This document shows, piece by piece, positions 1-11,560 of a DNA stretch of 64,000 bases. Source of the stretch: Odontocerum albicorne (lineage: Eukaryota > Arthropoda > Insecta > Trichoptera > Odontoceridae); assembly GCA_949825065.1 (NCBI GenBank), contig OX463848.1, positions 30,757,549-30,821,548 of the forward strand, given 5' to 3'. The notes beneath the pieces are model-generated. The model had not been told where the DNA came from. It ran no database searches and saw only the letters and a list, made by a program, of their open reading frames with translations. Both the position numbers and the translations under genes were made by a program. Each line of letters starts with the position of its first letter. Position 1 is the stretch's first letter.

Positions 1-1104
1 ATGAACAATTCCTTACGAAAAAACTTAATAGTATCGGACCCACTTTTTGTAACAGAATAAATTAGAACAGAGCGGTTAGTCAAAAAATTACGCTGGCAAG
101 TTATATGATAAGTTTAAAATGAAAGTAAATAAAACCCAACGTAACTACGAGTATAAAAACTGTAAAGATACAAAGACAAAATGGAAAAGCAACTTATATT
201 ACAAAACAGGCAATGAATCATCAAATGTTAAAAAATATTAAGGTACAAGATGAATAGGTTTCACTCGGCCCATTTAAGTATAATCACGCTTTACGTGCAG
301 AAATATGTTAAGTCACTAGCAACACCAATGTGCTAAGTAAACTTCTTAACTTTACTGTTGACCTTTTTTGTTCTCTTAGCTATTTGGCAACTCCAGGCGC
401 AGTGCAGTATTGGAACGGAGAACAATGAAGCTTGATTGACACGCCACTTTGTTTTTATGGAACATTCTAATATTTATATATCGGTTTATCGGAGTAACAT
501 TTGCATGTGAAATTATTCAAAACATATTTGAAGCAGAGATGTGAATCATTCATAAAATATATATCATATTTTAAGTAGTGGAACATGAGACCTGCCGTAA
601 TATATATTTGTTTAAATACATATTTTTTTCATTGTGGATACGTGTAGCATATCTTAAATACTTTTCAAGAGAAGAAAAATCGACTGCTTACAGGGTTTTG
701 TTTACTTTTTTCTTCTTATACTGAAGACATTGGAAACCACTCTTATCAACTTATTGAAGTGATTATTGGAAAATAATTTAAATATATACATAAATAATTG
801 TTTTAGATTGAAAATTCCATTGTAATCGGACTTAGCCTGTATTGTGAATAAATAAATATGGAAACTTTGGTTTCATCATTAGGAGATATGCAAGCGAAAC
901 TTGGACTTGTCAAAAATTGATAAAAGTAAAGTAAAAGCTTTAGATAAAGGACGTTAGAAAATAATGCGAATTGAACGAACATCGAATATTTACGATGAAA
1001 TGGGGAACATGGAGATGGTTCGGTTACGTAGAAAAAATAAATTATGATAAATTTACAAATAATATCTATACGAGTAGTAAAAAAGGTACAAGAAGTTTAT
1101 GAAA
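1..1104. other. AT-rich unique sequence
   Basis: I see no recognisable gene, RNA or repeat here. All frames are broken by frequent stops and the composition is strongly AT-rich. Confidence 0.5.
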
Positions 1105-1212
1105 ACCTATAAAAACCAGACTGGTATCCTTTGTTTTGGGTACCATTGAGATTCGAACCCGAAATCCCCGGGTGAAAGTCAAGCGTCTTACCAACTAGGC
1201 TACGGAGGTTAT
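1105..1212 (-). mobile_element. SINE-A copy, head only, 3' truncated
   Basis: The minus strand carries a tRNA-like head. The A box (TAGCCTAGTTGGTAAG) lies at 1202-1187 and the B box (GGTTCGAATCT) at 1159-1149. It is followed by the start of the family body (CCAGTCTGGTTTT). The rest of the body and the tail are missing. Identity rests on matching the other copies in this window (for example 19428, 33178, 47742). It is not a functional tRNA gene: the acceptor stem is not formed and the body continues without a terminator. Confidence 0.75.
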
Positions 1213-1439
1213 ATTTTTTTCAAATACATTTGCGTTTTCACATTATGAACATATTTTTATAACAAAATCAACAATAGCATAACAAATTAAACAACTTATC
1301 ACCATCATGTTGAACAAGGTATTTCGAATTTACAACCAGATAACAATAAAATATACTTTGAAAATTTTGTTGTATTTTTTCAACCCATTCAATGTGCCAA
1401 ATAAATACTCCCGCATAAAATGGATAGCTTAAATATTGT

Positions 1440-1870
1440 GCAGCGAAGACATCCGTGGGTGCTCAAATTATTATTGTGATTTATTTCTGGCCGAGTCCTC
1501 TTGGCCATCTTTTGTAAGTAGTTTCCAATGGGTGAATGCCCGGCAAGCCCACGCCATCATTGTTAGCAACAAAACGCATCCTACTATTAAACGTTTATAT
1601 CCCTAACCTGCAGATTGTGGGCTATTGTGACTGGTAATCTCTGCTGGGTACACCATATACACCTTATGACAGGATCTCGGGCAGGAGATACGGGACCCAA
1701 AGCGTTTATGAAAGGGGTGCTTCAAAATTAACTGTGATTCATGGTGTTCAAAGCCCTAAATCTGACGCCACCATGCATGATGGAGCTCTTCGTCAACGAG
1801 GTACCCTCTGGAAGACGTGCTACACTGAGATTGTCGGAGTTACTCAGAATGTTAACCATCTGGTTGAATT
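1440..1870. other. GC-richer block, unrecognised
   Basis: This stretch is clearly less AT-rich than its flanks. It contains a run of about 47 codons without a stop on the plus strand (near 1736-1880), but I recognise no protein family, splice structure or repeat. It could be a decayed element, an exon or conserved non-coding DNA. Confidence 0.3.
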
Positions 1871-2139
1871 ATATCGGATAAATATACCACTTTTTTAACG
1901 GTAGGTTCTTGATATCTAAAATTAAACTATAAAGTGTAGACAGGCTGAGGGAGTCCTTCAAAAGGCTTCTTAAGTTCAGGAGAAAAACATGCCCTGAAAA
2001 TAGACTATATAATCTCGATAGGAACAGGCTTGAATAATTTACAAGAGAAGTATCTATTAGAATCTCTCGTATATGTGTATCATAGATGTCTATTAAAAAA
2101 ATACTGGACTATTTTAAGATAAATATTTTATATATTATT

Positions 2140-2400
2140 TATAGTTACGGCATTAACATTTTGGAGTTCTAAAGACATTGTAATTAGTTTTTATCAAACA
2201 CTGTTTATTCCACTTTTTATAACGGTATAACCCTACCGGTTTTAAGGCTTTCACCTCATCATCAGGGGAGCACAAACAAGACTGAGTTCTGTTCGAACTG
2301 GTACCGACATACACGCTTCTAACGGTTAACATTCGGTTTGGGGACTGTGGGTGAAGGGAGGGAGGAGACAACCTCAGCGAGCAGTGGCGAGATTCTTGGA
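2140..2400 (-). repeat. Hammerhead-like repeat (family H), copy 1
   Basis: On the minus strand this contains CCTGATGATGAGGTGAAAG, an altered GAAAC box (the G is lost, giving TTAAAAC), the stem-like ACCGGTAGGGTTATACCG, then AATAAACAGTGTTTGAT and a tail ending TTAATGCCGTAACTATAA. The same order occurs at 2694-2830 and 37.5-38.06 kb. Upstream on the minus strand the sequence is GC-richer and has no stop for about 70 codons. That may be the end of a coding region, but I cannot name it. Confidence 0.65.
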
Positions 2401-2693
2401 GTATATGTGTTTGTCAGATATTCACACCGATGCACAGACTTAGAAATTTTTAGGGCCTCTAATCTGTCCAATTTATTTCCGTTACTACTGATATGTAAGA
2501 ATTTGGCACCATCGATAGAAAATGTATGTTTTTCACGCTGACAATGATTAGTTATTTCAGATATTAAATATTTTACATATGTACATTAAATATTTTACAT
2601 ATAGAAAAATTATTATTGAAAGTTAAAATTTCAATGAAGTATCGAACTGAAAGTTAAAATTTCAATAAAGATAAAAATACAATCTTGTGATTG

Positions 2694-2832
2694 TAATTTA
2701 TTTTTATCAAACACTGTTTATTCCACTTTTTTGTGACGGTATAACCCTACCGGTTTCAAGGCTTTCACCTCATCTTCAGGGGAGCGCAAACAAGACTAAA
2801 TGCTGTTCGAACTGGTACCGAATCTTGTGATT
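2694..2832 (-). repeat. Hammerhead-like repeat (family H), copy 2
   Basis: This is the copy that best keeps a hammerhead-like core on the minus strand. CTGAAGA lies at 2779-2773, and a short stem-loop with a GAAA loop follows. GAAAC lies at 2757-2753. The pair CGGTA/TACCG around GGGTTA could form stem III, and GTC at 2737-2735 is a canonical cleavage triplet. One extra base lies between the first core strand and stem II, and stem I is not well formed, so activity is doubtful. It lies about 300 bp from copy 1 in the same orientation. Confidence 0.6.
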
Positions 2833-3676
2833 GTTTTAATGTATCAACATTTATATCCCGTATTACGAGATCAATTTTGAAAGTCAAAATCAAATTTGAG
2901 TTTTTAAAATTAGTAATTGATTATTCCTATTTGATGATGAATAAGCGTTATAAATCGAAATATTTCGGAATTTCTTCTATAGAACGTTCTCGGTAGACTT
3001 GAAAAGTCACTTGTCCTCTCTCTGTACATCTTCTGTAAGTAAATAAATTGAGCTACTTAGGAAGCGCTCTTGAGGTGATCTTACCAACGCTATATCAAAT
3101 TATCTAAGAAATAAAAATACTTCAGAAGTCGACTTCGTAATATATAGAAATGTGGCGAAATTCAATATTTATTATTTATAATATTTGAACTATTGACTGT
3201 TCACTTGAGTCAGTAAAAGTTAAAAGGCCCTCCTTATACTGTCCCTGCACTGACCCTCACACGTAGCAGATGTTCACACTGATTCCCGAGCAGGGCCATA
3301 GCGTAATGACAGAGCAGTGTTTTCTGCGTGATTCATTGTTAGTCACTTACGCACCGCACCTCCACAGTCTCGGAAAACGGGATCTCTATGGTAGTATCTC
3401 TATATTTTAGGGTAATCAGAGCGGTCAGATTATTATAACTTATCGAGAAGGGAGAAGGTTTATATAGTTATACATACATACCAACACCTAATATCCCTTT
3501 TAAAGTTAACTGAGACCTTTTTGTTCATGGATACCAATTTAAACTCATTTTCATGTTTTTTTAACTTTACATCTCTTTTTCAGTATTTCACCAACTGTCT
3601 CCTATTTTTTTCACAGTATTTCCCTTCTCTCTCGTCATCCATTTCAGACTTTATTATTTCCCTCCCTACTATTGGT
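2833..3676. other. Unique sequence with a GC-richer patch
   Basis: No gene or repeat recognised. The patch at about 3220-3400 is GC-richer than its surroundings and has no convincing open frame. Confidence 0.35.
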
Positions 3677-3897
3677 GTATTGTATTACGCTTTTGCTGTA
3701 TACGGTACATCCTGGTGGGGTCATTGCCATTTGGCAATATCTTTCAACCAACCAGAAAGTTGTTAAGAGGGGCCTTAAGTGAAAACCAGTCTGAAACCCT
3801 TAAAAAATCTGGATTCTAACAGGAATCAAGCTCGCAACCCCCGAGCTTGAAGATAAGACACTTGAAGATCAGTCTTACCAACTATGCCATGGAGATT
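3677..3897 (-). mobile_element. SINE-A copy, near full length
   Basis: Read on the minus strand it has the A box near 3889-3874, a degraded B box near 3832-3822 (GAGCTTGATTCC), the TCTGGTTTTCACTTAAGG body, the TTGGTTGAAAGATATTGCC segment and the tail CCAGGATGTACCGTATACAG with GTAATACAATAC. About 220 bp. Degraded but with all family modules in order. Confidence 0.8.
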
Positions 3898-3965
3898 GTG
3901 ATTCGTCCAGATCTTTTGATGGCTTATCTCTTTCAAATGTATTTTTACCAATTCCTTAACATGTA

Positions 3966-4110
3966 TGCCACCCCCTCCTTATCGTTACACTTATATATGT
4001 TTTTGTAATATTTTCAATCTGTCAATAATAGTGGGGTTGAATCCCGAGCTAGAGTTTGCTCTGTAAACGGCGCTATATAAATTGTAATTTTATTATTATT
4101 ATTATTATAT
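3966..4110 (+). mobile_element. L2/Crack-like LINE 3' end (family C), truncated
   Basis: Ends in AAACGGCGCTATATAAATTG followed by a (TAT)n-type microsatellite, as in the copies at 52484, 58223 and 60655. Only the last part of the 3' untranslated region is present. Confidence 0.65.
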
Positions 4111-4543
4111 GTGTAATTACAGGTTATACAATCAAGTTATTATTCTAATTAGTTCACAACCCATCGTCTTTTTGTTCAAACTCTCTCAAAATGTCTTTCT
4201 CAATTATGTTTGTAGTTAGGAAAACTATCTATCAATATATGAGGCGTGTAGACATTATAACGGTTATTTCTCGCAAAGGTGATTGGTCGTGATGTGCGTA
4301 AAGCGTGTTCTAAACTAAAGGTTACTTATTTTAGTCTCATACCAAGTCAACTGCCTTCACATTATAGCACCAGCATTTATCAAAATAATAAAGATAACAG
4401 TTTGCGAAGAACCAAAACTTCACAAACTGTTGTTCATTGAATGAGAATGATGCTGGAAATACTACGAGGAACGAAGAAATTTATGTTCTATTGAATATTT
4501 ATTGGATGTCAAGGAAGTACAGTAGATCCGTATGTCTCGAATA

Positions 4544-5502
4544 TACGAGGCGTATCCAGAATGTAAGTGTACTGAGGCTCTCACGACCGGATGGATTTTA
4601 TTTTCGACATGTTGGCTACATTTCCGTGTAGCCTGACCCTTCCCCTCCGCAACGAGACCGGTTCGAGGTCAGTACGTTGAGAAGTGTCGACGCGACAACA
4701 CGTTTCGTGAAAAATGTCAATCCAATCTCCCGCCAAGTGCGAAATACGCGGCGTCATCCGTTATCTCGTTTGGAAGGGAAAACCTCCGGTTGAGGTTTAT
4801 AATGAGGTGAAAACTGCATATGGTGATAAAGCTATAAATCGTACGAGTGTGTACAAGTGGTGTCGCGAGTTTAAAAACGGTCGTACGTCTGTGCATGATG
4901 ATCAGAGGAGCGGAAGACCTTCAATTGTGACTGACGAAATTGTCGAAATTGTTTTGAGACTGTCAAGGCATAATTTTAATTGAATATATGCCTCAAGGGG
5001 AGACCATCAACTCTGCAAGATACTGTGAGACCCTAAAAAAATTGCGGAGGGCGATTCAGAACAAGAGGAGAGGCATGCTGACAAAGGGTGTCTGCCTGCT
5101 GCACGACAATGCCAGACCACACACGGCCAACGCCACGAAGGAACTGCTCGCCTCGTTCAAATGGGATGTCCTGAACCATCCCGCGCATTCCCCTGACCTA
5201 GCGCCTTCAGATTACTATCTCTTTACTTCCCTGAAGCTGCACATGGGTGGAAAAAGGTTTTCAACCGACGAGGAGGTAAAGGAGGAGGTGGAGAAGTGGA
5301 CGGAGGGGTTGGCGGGAAACTACTTCGAGGAAGGCATCAAAAAGTTGATACCCCGCTTCACCACCTACATTGAGAGGAATGGCGACTTTGTCGAAAAATA
5401 GCTTACATATGTACTACGGAAACCACGTAATTTTTTTGTTTAAATAAAAAAAAATTTAACCTACAAAAATTCAGTACACTTACTTTCTGGACTTACCTAG
5501 TA
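4544..5502 (+). mobile_element. Mariner (Tc1/mariner) element, internally deleted
   Basis: Terminal inverted repeats of 31 bp lie at 4544-4574 and 5472-5502, matching at 25 of 31 positions. Both ends are flanked by TA (4542-4543 and 5503-5504), the target duplication of this superfamily. The element is 959 bp against roughly 1.3 kb for complete mariners. The missing part lies inside the transposase gene. AATAAA occurs between the stop codon and the right repeat. Intact ends mean it could in principle be mobilised by a transposase supplied from elsewhere. Confidence 0.93.
4714..5401 (+). pseudogene. Mariner transposase pseudogene, internal deletion plus frame change
   Basis: Two open segments remain. 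The first (4714-4983, 89 aa) is the N-terminal DNA-binding part: helix-turn-helix regions at about residues 8-65 (VYKWCREFKNGRTSVHDD) and the RSGRPS linker at about 65-71. The second (ATG at 4988, stop at 5399-5401, 137 aa) is the C-terminal half of the catalytic domain: LLHDNARPHTA with Asp at residue 40, and SPDLAPSDYYLF with the last catalytic Asp at residue 75. The 34-residue spacing is that of the DD34D mariner group. The second frame reads open upstream of its ATG (GIILIEY), so the junction lies near 4955-4970. About 120 residues are lost, including the first catalytic Asp, and the frame shifts. It cannot encode an active transposase. Confidence 0.92.
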
Positions 5503-5504
5503 TA

Positions 5505-6615
5505 TAGGAGCTTACATATATGCCATTAGGACAAAATTTTCGTTGTGACGTAAATAAGTTTCAAAACAAATATAATTATTTTTCCCTTTTTAAAAAATTG
5601 AGAAAAGGACATCAAATGTCTAGCCTCGAAATGAGAATAATAAAGTTACTTAATTCCTGACATGCTGAATGTATATTATTATTATGCAAGAAGTTTAGTG
5701 CGCTTTTAGGATTTCTCACCGAAATTGCTTAAATCTTTTTAAAGTTACTATACATATGGTATATCATAATTAATTTATGATATAAAAAAAATTAAAACAT
5801 TGAAAACTCTTGTAAATAATAACTCGTATAGTGAACTATATACCAGGTAACATAATTAATGTCTTAGGCACATTTTTCGTATCGCTATGTTAGCAGTTAA
5901 GCTCAAATGTATGACAAAGATCAAAAGCGCTACCATTTATGATACTTACTTAAACTCATCTCATCTTAAACACTGAGAAAGCTTTTTTACATATATACCA
6001 TCACGCAATGTTCCTGTCGGAGAAGGCAAAGTGGACGTTAAACTTAATAAATCAAATGTAGTTTATCGGTTTATGATTCTTGATGGAGCTCAATTTTATC
6101 AATTTGAAAAAAATAAATCCAACACTAGTTAATTCGTTTCCACTCACCTTTTTTGCTCATTTACCGGTTTATCTTTACCAAGAGCATCCTCAGAATAGTG
6201 TCTGGCTATGTGTGGTGCATTTATTTATTGTAAATATATTCAAATATTTTTAGTTGCAACATAAATTTTCGTAAAACGTGTATCTATCCTATTTTTACAA
6301 GAAATATTATCAACCAATGCTATTAGAATATATAAAAATAAATGCACTACACTTGCCCAATTACCATTCTGAAGATGCTCTTCGTAAAGTGAAACCGGTA
6401 AATAGACAAAAAGCGAGTGGAACAGAATTAAACATATTTAGATTTCTTTTTTCAAATTTATAATAATAATTTAATTTCAATTAATAGTCAACATTATAAA
6501 TAATCAAGTAAATTTTAATAATAGCCCTCTGCTAAATGTTTCCTGCTCAAAATCCATCCTTTTGACGCCATCCTTCTCCCCTCCCCATCTCCTGTACCTA
6601 CTAATTTAGAAAAAT
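5505..6615. other. AT-rich unique sequence
   Basis: No gene or repeat that I recognise. Only short chance open frames. Confidence 0.45.
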
Positions 6616-6740
6616 AAATCGGATATAATTTTGTTCATCTTCATCTGATGAGGAAGACGGAGGCTTTGAAACCGGTTGTGAACTCAAATAATACAGTGGT
6701 GAATACAAAATAAAAATACGTGTTTTATTTATTTTATTAA
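6616..6740 (+). repeat. Hammerhead-like repeat, divergent relative of family H
   Basis: Contains CTGATGAGGAAGACGG, then GGCTTTGAAACCGGT, then TGTGAACTCAAATAATACAG and an A-rich tail. The CTGATGA and GAAAC boxes have the right order, but the downstream sequence differs from family H and no stem III/NUH site is evident. Motifs of this type occur at the ends of Penelope-like elements and some LINEs. Confidence 0.45.
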
Positions 6741-7855
6741 AAAAAAAATATAAACATGACATCAAAAAGTGAAAAAAACGTCTTTTCTAAAATACTAAAA
6801 AAAACATTATAATAATTAATTTTAAAAAATGTGAGTTTTTATTTAAGAAGAGCTATAAATTCCACAGTGTAATATGTTCGCTGGGTTTTTAATTAAAAGC
6901 AACAATAAAAAATTTAAAAATGTCACTTGAATCATAATAATTAATACCCGGAATAAATCCCATCCTCAAGATGACACATGATCCTCGAGGCTCGGTGGAG
7001 TTTAATTTCTTTATGGCTACATTTAATCTTTAAAATACATAATACCGTACAAGTACTTAGAACGAGTGAGGCGGTTGCTGTAATAAGGCGCACCTGCCTG
7101 ATAGTCTAGTAACTACAGCTTTATTCTAATAGTACCTATAGTACGTAGGTATGTAAAGCCTTATTCTAATACACTTCAATGCACCTGCCAGTGCCAGGTT
7201 GTTATTCCACATGCACATCTATCAGGGGTTTATATATTCTGTAATCTCAGTACATGTTTTATTTTTCCATTTTCCCACCTGTGGTCATTTACAATATAAC
7301 AATATTAAATTACTATCTTTATGTATACATATTTTGCTTCTATTTTTTTAAATTTATATGAAAATATTTTAATTACACTTTGAAGTTCTGATACCGAAAG
7401 GCTATCCCTTGTAATCGAAGATGCCTGTGCGTATATTGGTTCATTGTGTGTAAGTTGTTGCACTTCAGCAAGCACACAGTCTTGACAGATCAAATCCAAA
7501 GTTACGATGCCAAAGATATTATATTATCATACATGCTACATTTTATCATAGCGTTTTAGTGTAACATTACATTTTTACAATCGTTTTTGTAAGTCTTAAA
7601 AATTTTAACTGTTTTAATCATGTTTTTTGCAATTATTATCTTTGATGCTTGTACGAATTAAGGGAACCTGAAATGTGCAAAGGACCTGAAATAAATAAAT
7701 TAATAAATTGAGTTTAATTAATAAATTATACTTCCATGACGATATGCAGATTTAATGTTCCACCTTCCGTTAGGCAGAGTCTTATAAAGCGTTATTGTTT
7801 TATAACGCTTTGTGATAAGCAACATACGAGTATAAGCTATAGAAAGAAAGAAAAA
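6741..7855. other. AT-rich unique sequence
   Basis: Nothing supported. A short direct repetition around 'ttattctaatag/ttattctaatac' is visible near 7120-7170. Confidence 0.4.
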
Positions 7856-7861
7856 ACAGGA

Positions 7862-7925
7862 ATCGAATCTGGGGCGCTCGCTTACTTAGCGTGAATGTTA
7901 ATCGTTAGATCACGGCCAACGAAAA
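7862..7925 (-). repeat. tRNA-like sequence, second type
   Basis: On the minus strand it reads GTTGGCCGTGATCTAACGAT, an anticodon-arm-like CGCTAAGTAAGCG, then CCCCAGATTCGATTCC, a B-box-like motif. It differs from the SINE-A and SINE-B heads. The acceptor stem is not convincing, so it is more likely a SINE head or tRNA fossil than a gene. Confidence 0.4.
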
Positions 7926-7934
7926 GTTCTATAA

Positions 7935-8290
7935 CTAGTACATATATACATATAATCACGCCATGTCCCTTGCGGGGTAGGCAGGGATAACGTATCTCCA
8001 AACTTTTCTGTCCTTGCACACACCTTTCGCTTTCTATTATTCATACTACTCACTTTACCTGCTTTCAAAATTTAGTCTACTTGATCCAGTAACGGTTTCC
8101 TCGGTCGACCTTTTTTATGTGCATCTTACACTTCTAGCTTTTATATCGGTAGTAATTATTTCGTTATTCATCCTCCACATGTCCAAACCATCTTAACGCT
8201 TTATTCTTCATCTTCATCAGACATCCATTTTATCCATGTATTTATTTCTGATGTCCTCATTCCGCCTTTTTTCTTATCATTTTATTCACC
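7935..8290 (-). mobile_element. RTE-like LINE 3' fragment
   Basis: Minus-strand copy of the LINE tail family. The 3' terminus (CCCCGCAAGGGACATGGCG) lies at the left, and the body on the minus strand resembles the GRPRKxWLDQV part of the reverse transcriptase C-terminus, with stops. Related tails occur at 35870 and 61345. Confidence 0.65.
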
Positions 8291-8519
8291 GTGTACTCAT
8301 TTGGTTTATTTAAGATTTAAACAATGGGTGCAGATATGATCCAAAAATTGTATGCGCTTTCTAAATAATTTTCCAATTAAAATAAAACAATTTCTATGGA
8401 AATTTAATTATGTTATACTTATGGGAAGATTTATTCTTCACGTTTTAAGTTTATTTTTATAAGTTTTAAAAAAAATACTTACATTCTTGATTTACCAGAA
8501 CTTTATTAGTAGTATTCTG

Positions 8520-8972
8520 GTGTCAAATTTGATGTTTAGGAGTGAAACGTTGATCTGGAAAAAGACTGAGAAAAGCCGGATAAATGGTGTAGAAAAACGT
8601 ACTTTGAGCGATAATGTATGACAGAATATGAAATTATATGATTAGGGATGAATGTGAACTTATGTGTTGAGTAAGATGAAGAAGGCACGCTGAGATGGTT
8701 TAGACGTGTGGAACGAATGAATGAAGAAAGACTAACAAAACAGATATAAAGTGCAAATGTGAATGGAAGGCGTGTGAGAGGAAGACCAAGAAAAGTATGG
8801 TTGGATCAAGGGAATGATATTCTAAAAGAAGGATAGAATATCAGAGAAATCATAGAAGTTGTATATGAAGGTGTATGAATGTGGAAGAGGCTAAGGTTGT
8901 GTGTCGAAATAGGAAAGTCTGGCGTTGTATCCTCTCTGCCTTCCCCGACACGGAAATGATTCGATGGTATGT
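8520..8972 (+). mobile_element. RTE-like LINE, reverse transcriptase C-terminus and 3' end
   Basis: Degraded reading frames keep the characteristic tail of an endonuclease-reverse transcriptase LINE. It starts with the WKKTEKSRINGV-like segment near 8550-8590. Next are MNEERLTKQI and an uninterrupted GRPRKVWLDQGNDILKEG at 8780-8833, ended by a stop at 8834. It finishes with CTCTGCCTTCCCCGACACGG and ATGGTATGTATG. Several frameshifts and stops; a fossil. It lies back to back with the minus-strand fragment at 7935-8290. Confidence 0.8.
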
Positions 8973-11299
8973 ATGTTATTTGAACTGTATTTGACTGGTT
9001 AAACTTGATTTATCTGAACTTCGTTTATACTCGTAATGAAACTAGTATAAGTTTTTCACCGAATATTTATTTCTGGTTAATCCTTATACTTTTTAAGTAT
9101 ACCATAAAATGACTTAAGTTAATTTTGGATTTAATAATATACATATTTTTTATTGATTGTCGAAGCATAAAAAAGGTCTCAAACAAGTTTTATACAGATC
9201 ATATAGCATTGAAGGTGTTTGGAATACGTAAGCGATTTTTTCTAGCACAGTGATACCCTCAAAGTTTATTTCAACTCCGCGTCACAATAGGGCTTCTGAC
9301 ATTCATCGACGGTTTTTTTTGTGTTTGGGGCACCGACCTTAATTTTGGTCTCGCGTTATTCTCGACATTCCGATTAGATCGTCCTCGATTTGTTTTATTT
9401 CCATTCCATCGCGCGTCTAACGTTATTTTAATAGAGCAATGTCATAGTCTTTTTTATCTAAAATTATTTTTTTGTTGTTTTTCATCCAATGATGGCATTT
9501 TTATGTATTTTAACAGAAATTTGGGAAGTTTAACATGGAAAAAGTGTGCTAAATTCCACGTACTTCATTATGCTTAAATATAGACGAAATAAGCACTTAT
9601 TTTTTTTCATTATATAAAATAAATAACTTAACAAATTAGTTTTGAGTAATGATTATTTTTATAAAATTAGACGTAACTATACAAAAAGGACTCAACCCAT
9701 ATTTTACTCATTCTTAGATAAATTGCAGAAATATTCATCTGCTTTTTGTATGGATTTGAATGAAATATTTTTTAACTGAATTTAAGCAAGGTTATGTATT
9801 TTTTGAATATTTCAAATAAACCAAATCAATGGGTTTATGGGTTGTTTACGTTTTTGCAAATATACATTCAATTATAAATGTAAAAATGTTCTTCTTAATA
9901 TTAAGCGTTATACTAATTATAATAGAATTTCGCTTTAGTTAAAATATAAAACATTTTTTGTATGTAAGTTTTACCGTGTTTAGTTGGCTTTGAAGATTAC
10001 CGAAGTTTTGACGTCAGTGCAGTCTACATCCTCAAGAAAATGTTTAGATAACATTACCAAATATCTACACCCGAAACTAATTTTGAATGAATGCACAAAA
10101 ATCGTTAAAACCTTCATATTATTTTTTATGTAAATGGGTTCAAGTCCTTGACCCATTCACATAAATCAATTGATTCAAAAATATTTTATGTAGAAATATA
10201 AAAAATAATTCTTATTTAGAATGATTATTTCCTCAGTGTTTGTAGTTTTCAAAAATATAAAATTGAAACGTTCCAATACTTAAAGTGAAATGGCAAAATA
10301 CATGTTTCAATATTCAATTTTGGATTGCTAATATATAATATATGTTTAACCGTGAATAAGATGTAAGAAAAAAACATATTTGAATTCCCATTTAATTGCT
10401 GTTATACCACGCGCTGCCTCTCTTTAAGTGTCTCCATTTTTGACAGTCCGGCAAAACTTAGATTGTAAGGTTACTAGCATGCGCCTTTTTTTACGTCGTA
10501 AAATTTCCGCAAGCAAGTTTGCGAAAAGATCGAAGAAAATTCAGCTTAAATGTGTTCGAAAAATTGCTCAAAATTGACCATTTTAGGCTAAAAATTCATA
10601 ATAAATGGGTTTAGTGAATTAAAATTCTGAAAGTTAACATGTCAAAAAATGTTTTCAAAGCACACCTGGTAACCCTTATTTTTTTCATTTTAATAGGAGT
10701 TGACAGAATTGGCATATAAATCAGTCAATATGTCCTTTTGTAAACTGTAGTATCGTTCTTAAGAAAGCCACAAGGTTTCCTCAGCAATGTAAATGCTAAT
10801 AAAAAGCCTTATTGAAGTAAAGCTGGCAGCTGGTCCTATAAGGATTGGCATCCTTACCGGTCGCCTCGAAGTCTCCTGTTTAGGAATCATCAGGTACTGC
10901 TGTTTTGTATTTTTTTATTATTTGCGACTGACATCGAGTACATGTCAGCGAATACAGACTGTCATTAGACGAGTTCAACGTGAATGTGTGTGTGTACATC
11001 CATGATTCATGATTTGTATCTTTGTTAAATCTATTGATTTATTTGAAATCGGAATTTGTTCCTAAAGTAAATTCTTTACAAATTGTAATTATCTAAAAAC
11101 TTAAAAATTCTAAGAAATACTGGTACTATAAAGTAACGGGACATAAAATGAGTGTTGCTTGACATAAACATCGTGTAATGGATTTATTTTGTCCCTCAAT
11201 ATGTCTATTACATATTTAGGGTCAAAGTTATTCTGCGAGTTTGGTCTGAATGATGAAACTATAGACTATGTATTTTTCTGTTATTCTTTGCGAGACATA
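8973..11299. other. AT-rich unique sequence
   Basis: No gene or named repeat recognised. A GC-richer patch occurs near 10400-10520, without a supported open frame. Confidence 0.4.
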
Positions 11300-11560
11300 T
11301 TTGATTTACTAAAAGCCATAATTTTACCGTGTCCAATTAATGTTGCGTTTCTTCTTTATTCGAGAAACTTTTCCATATATATGAGTAGATCGATTGTTAA
11401 TTTTTTGAAATTTTAACAGTTGAAACTTTAAATTATCTAGTATTGTCAATTTTTTTAAATTAGTTTTATTATATTGACTCGTATAATTTCATAATGACTT
11501 TGATTTGGCGGCACAAATCATTCTAGTTTGGGTGCATTGTCTATTATACGAGTATATTAT
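11300..11560 (+). repeat. Dispersed repeat F, copy 1
   Basis: Shares an ordered series of motifs with 29520-29780: GCGTTTCTT, CGAGAAACTTTTCC, GTAGATCGA, TTTATTATATTGACT and AATCATTCTAG. Not recognised as a known element. Confidence 0.4.

Noticed and set aside
1149..1202. A functional tRNA gene on the minus strand
   Set aside because: A and B boxes are present, but the acceptor stem does not form and the sequence continues into the SINE-A body.
6648..6690. Active hammerhead ribozyme
   Set aside because: CTGATGA and GAAAC are present, but I cannot find a pairing stem III with an NUH cleavage site, so it is listed only as a related repeat.
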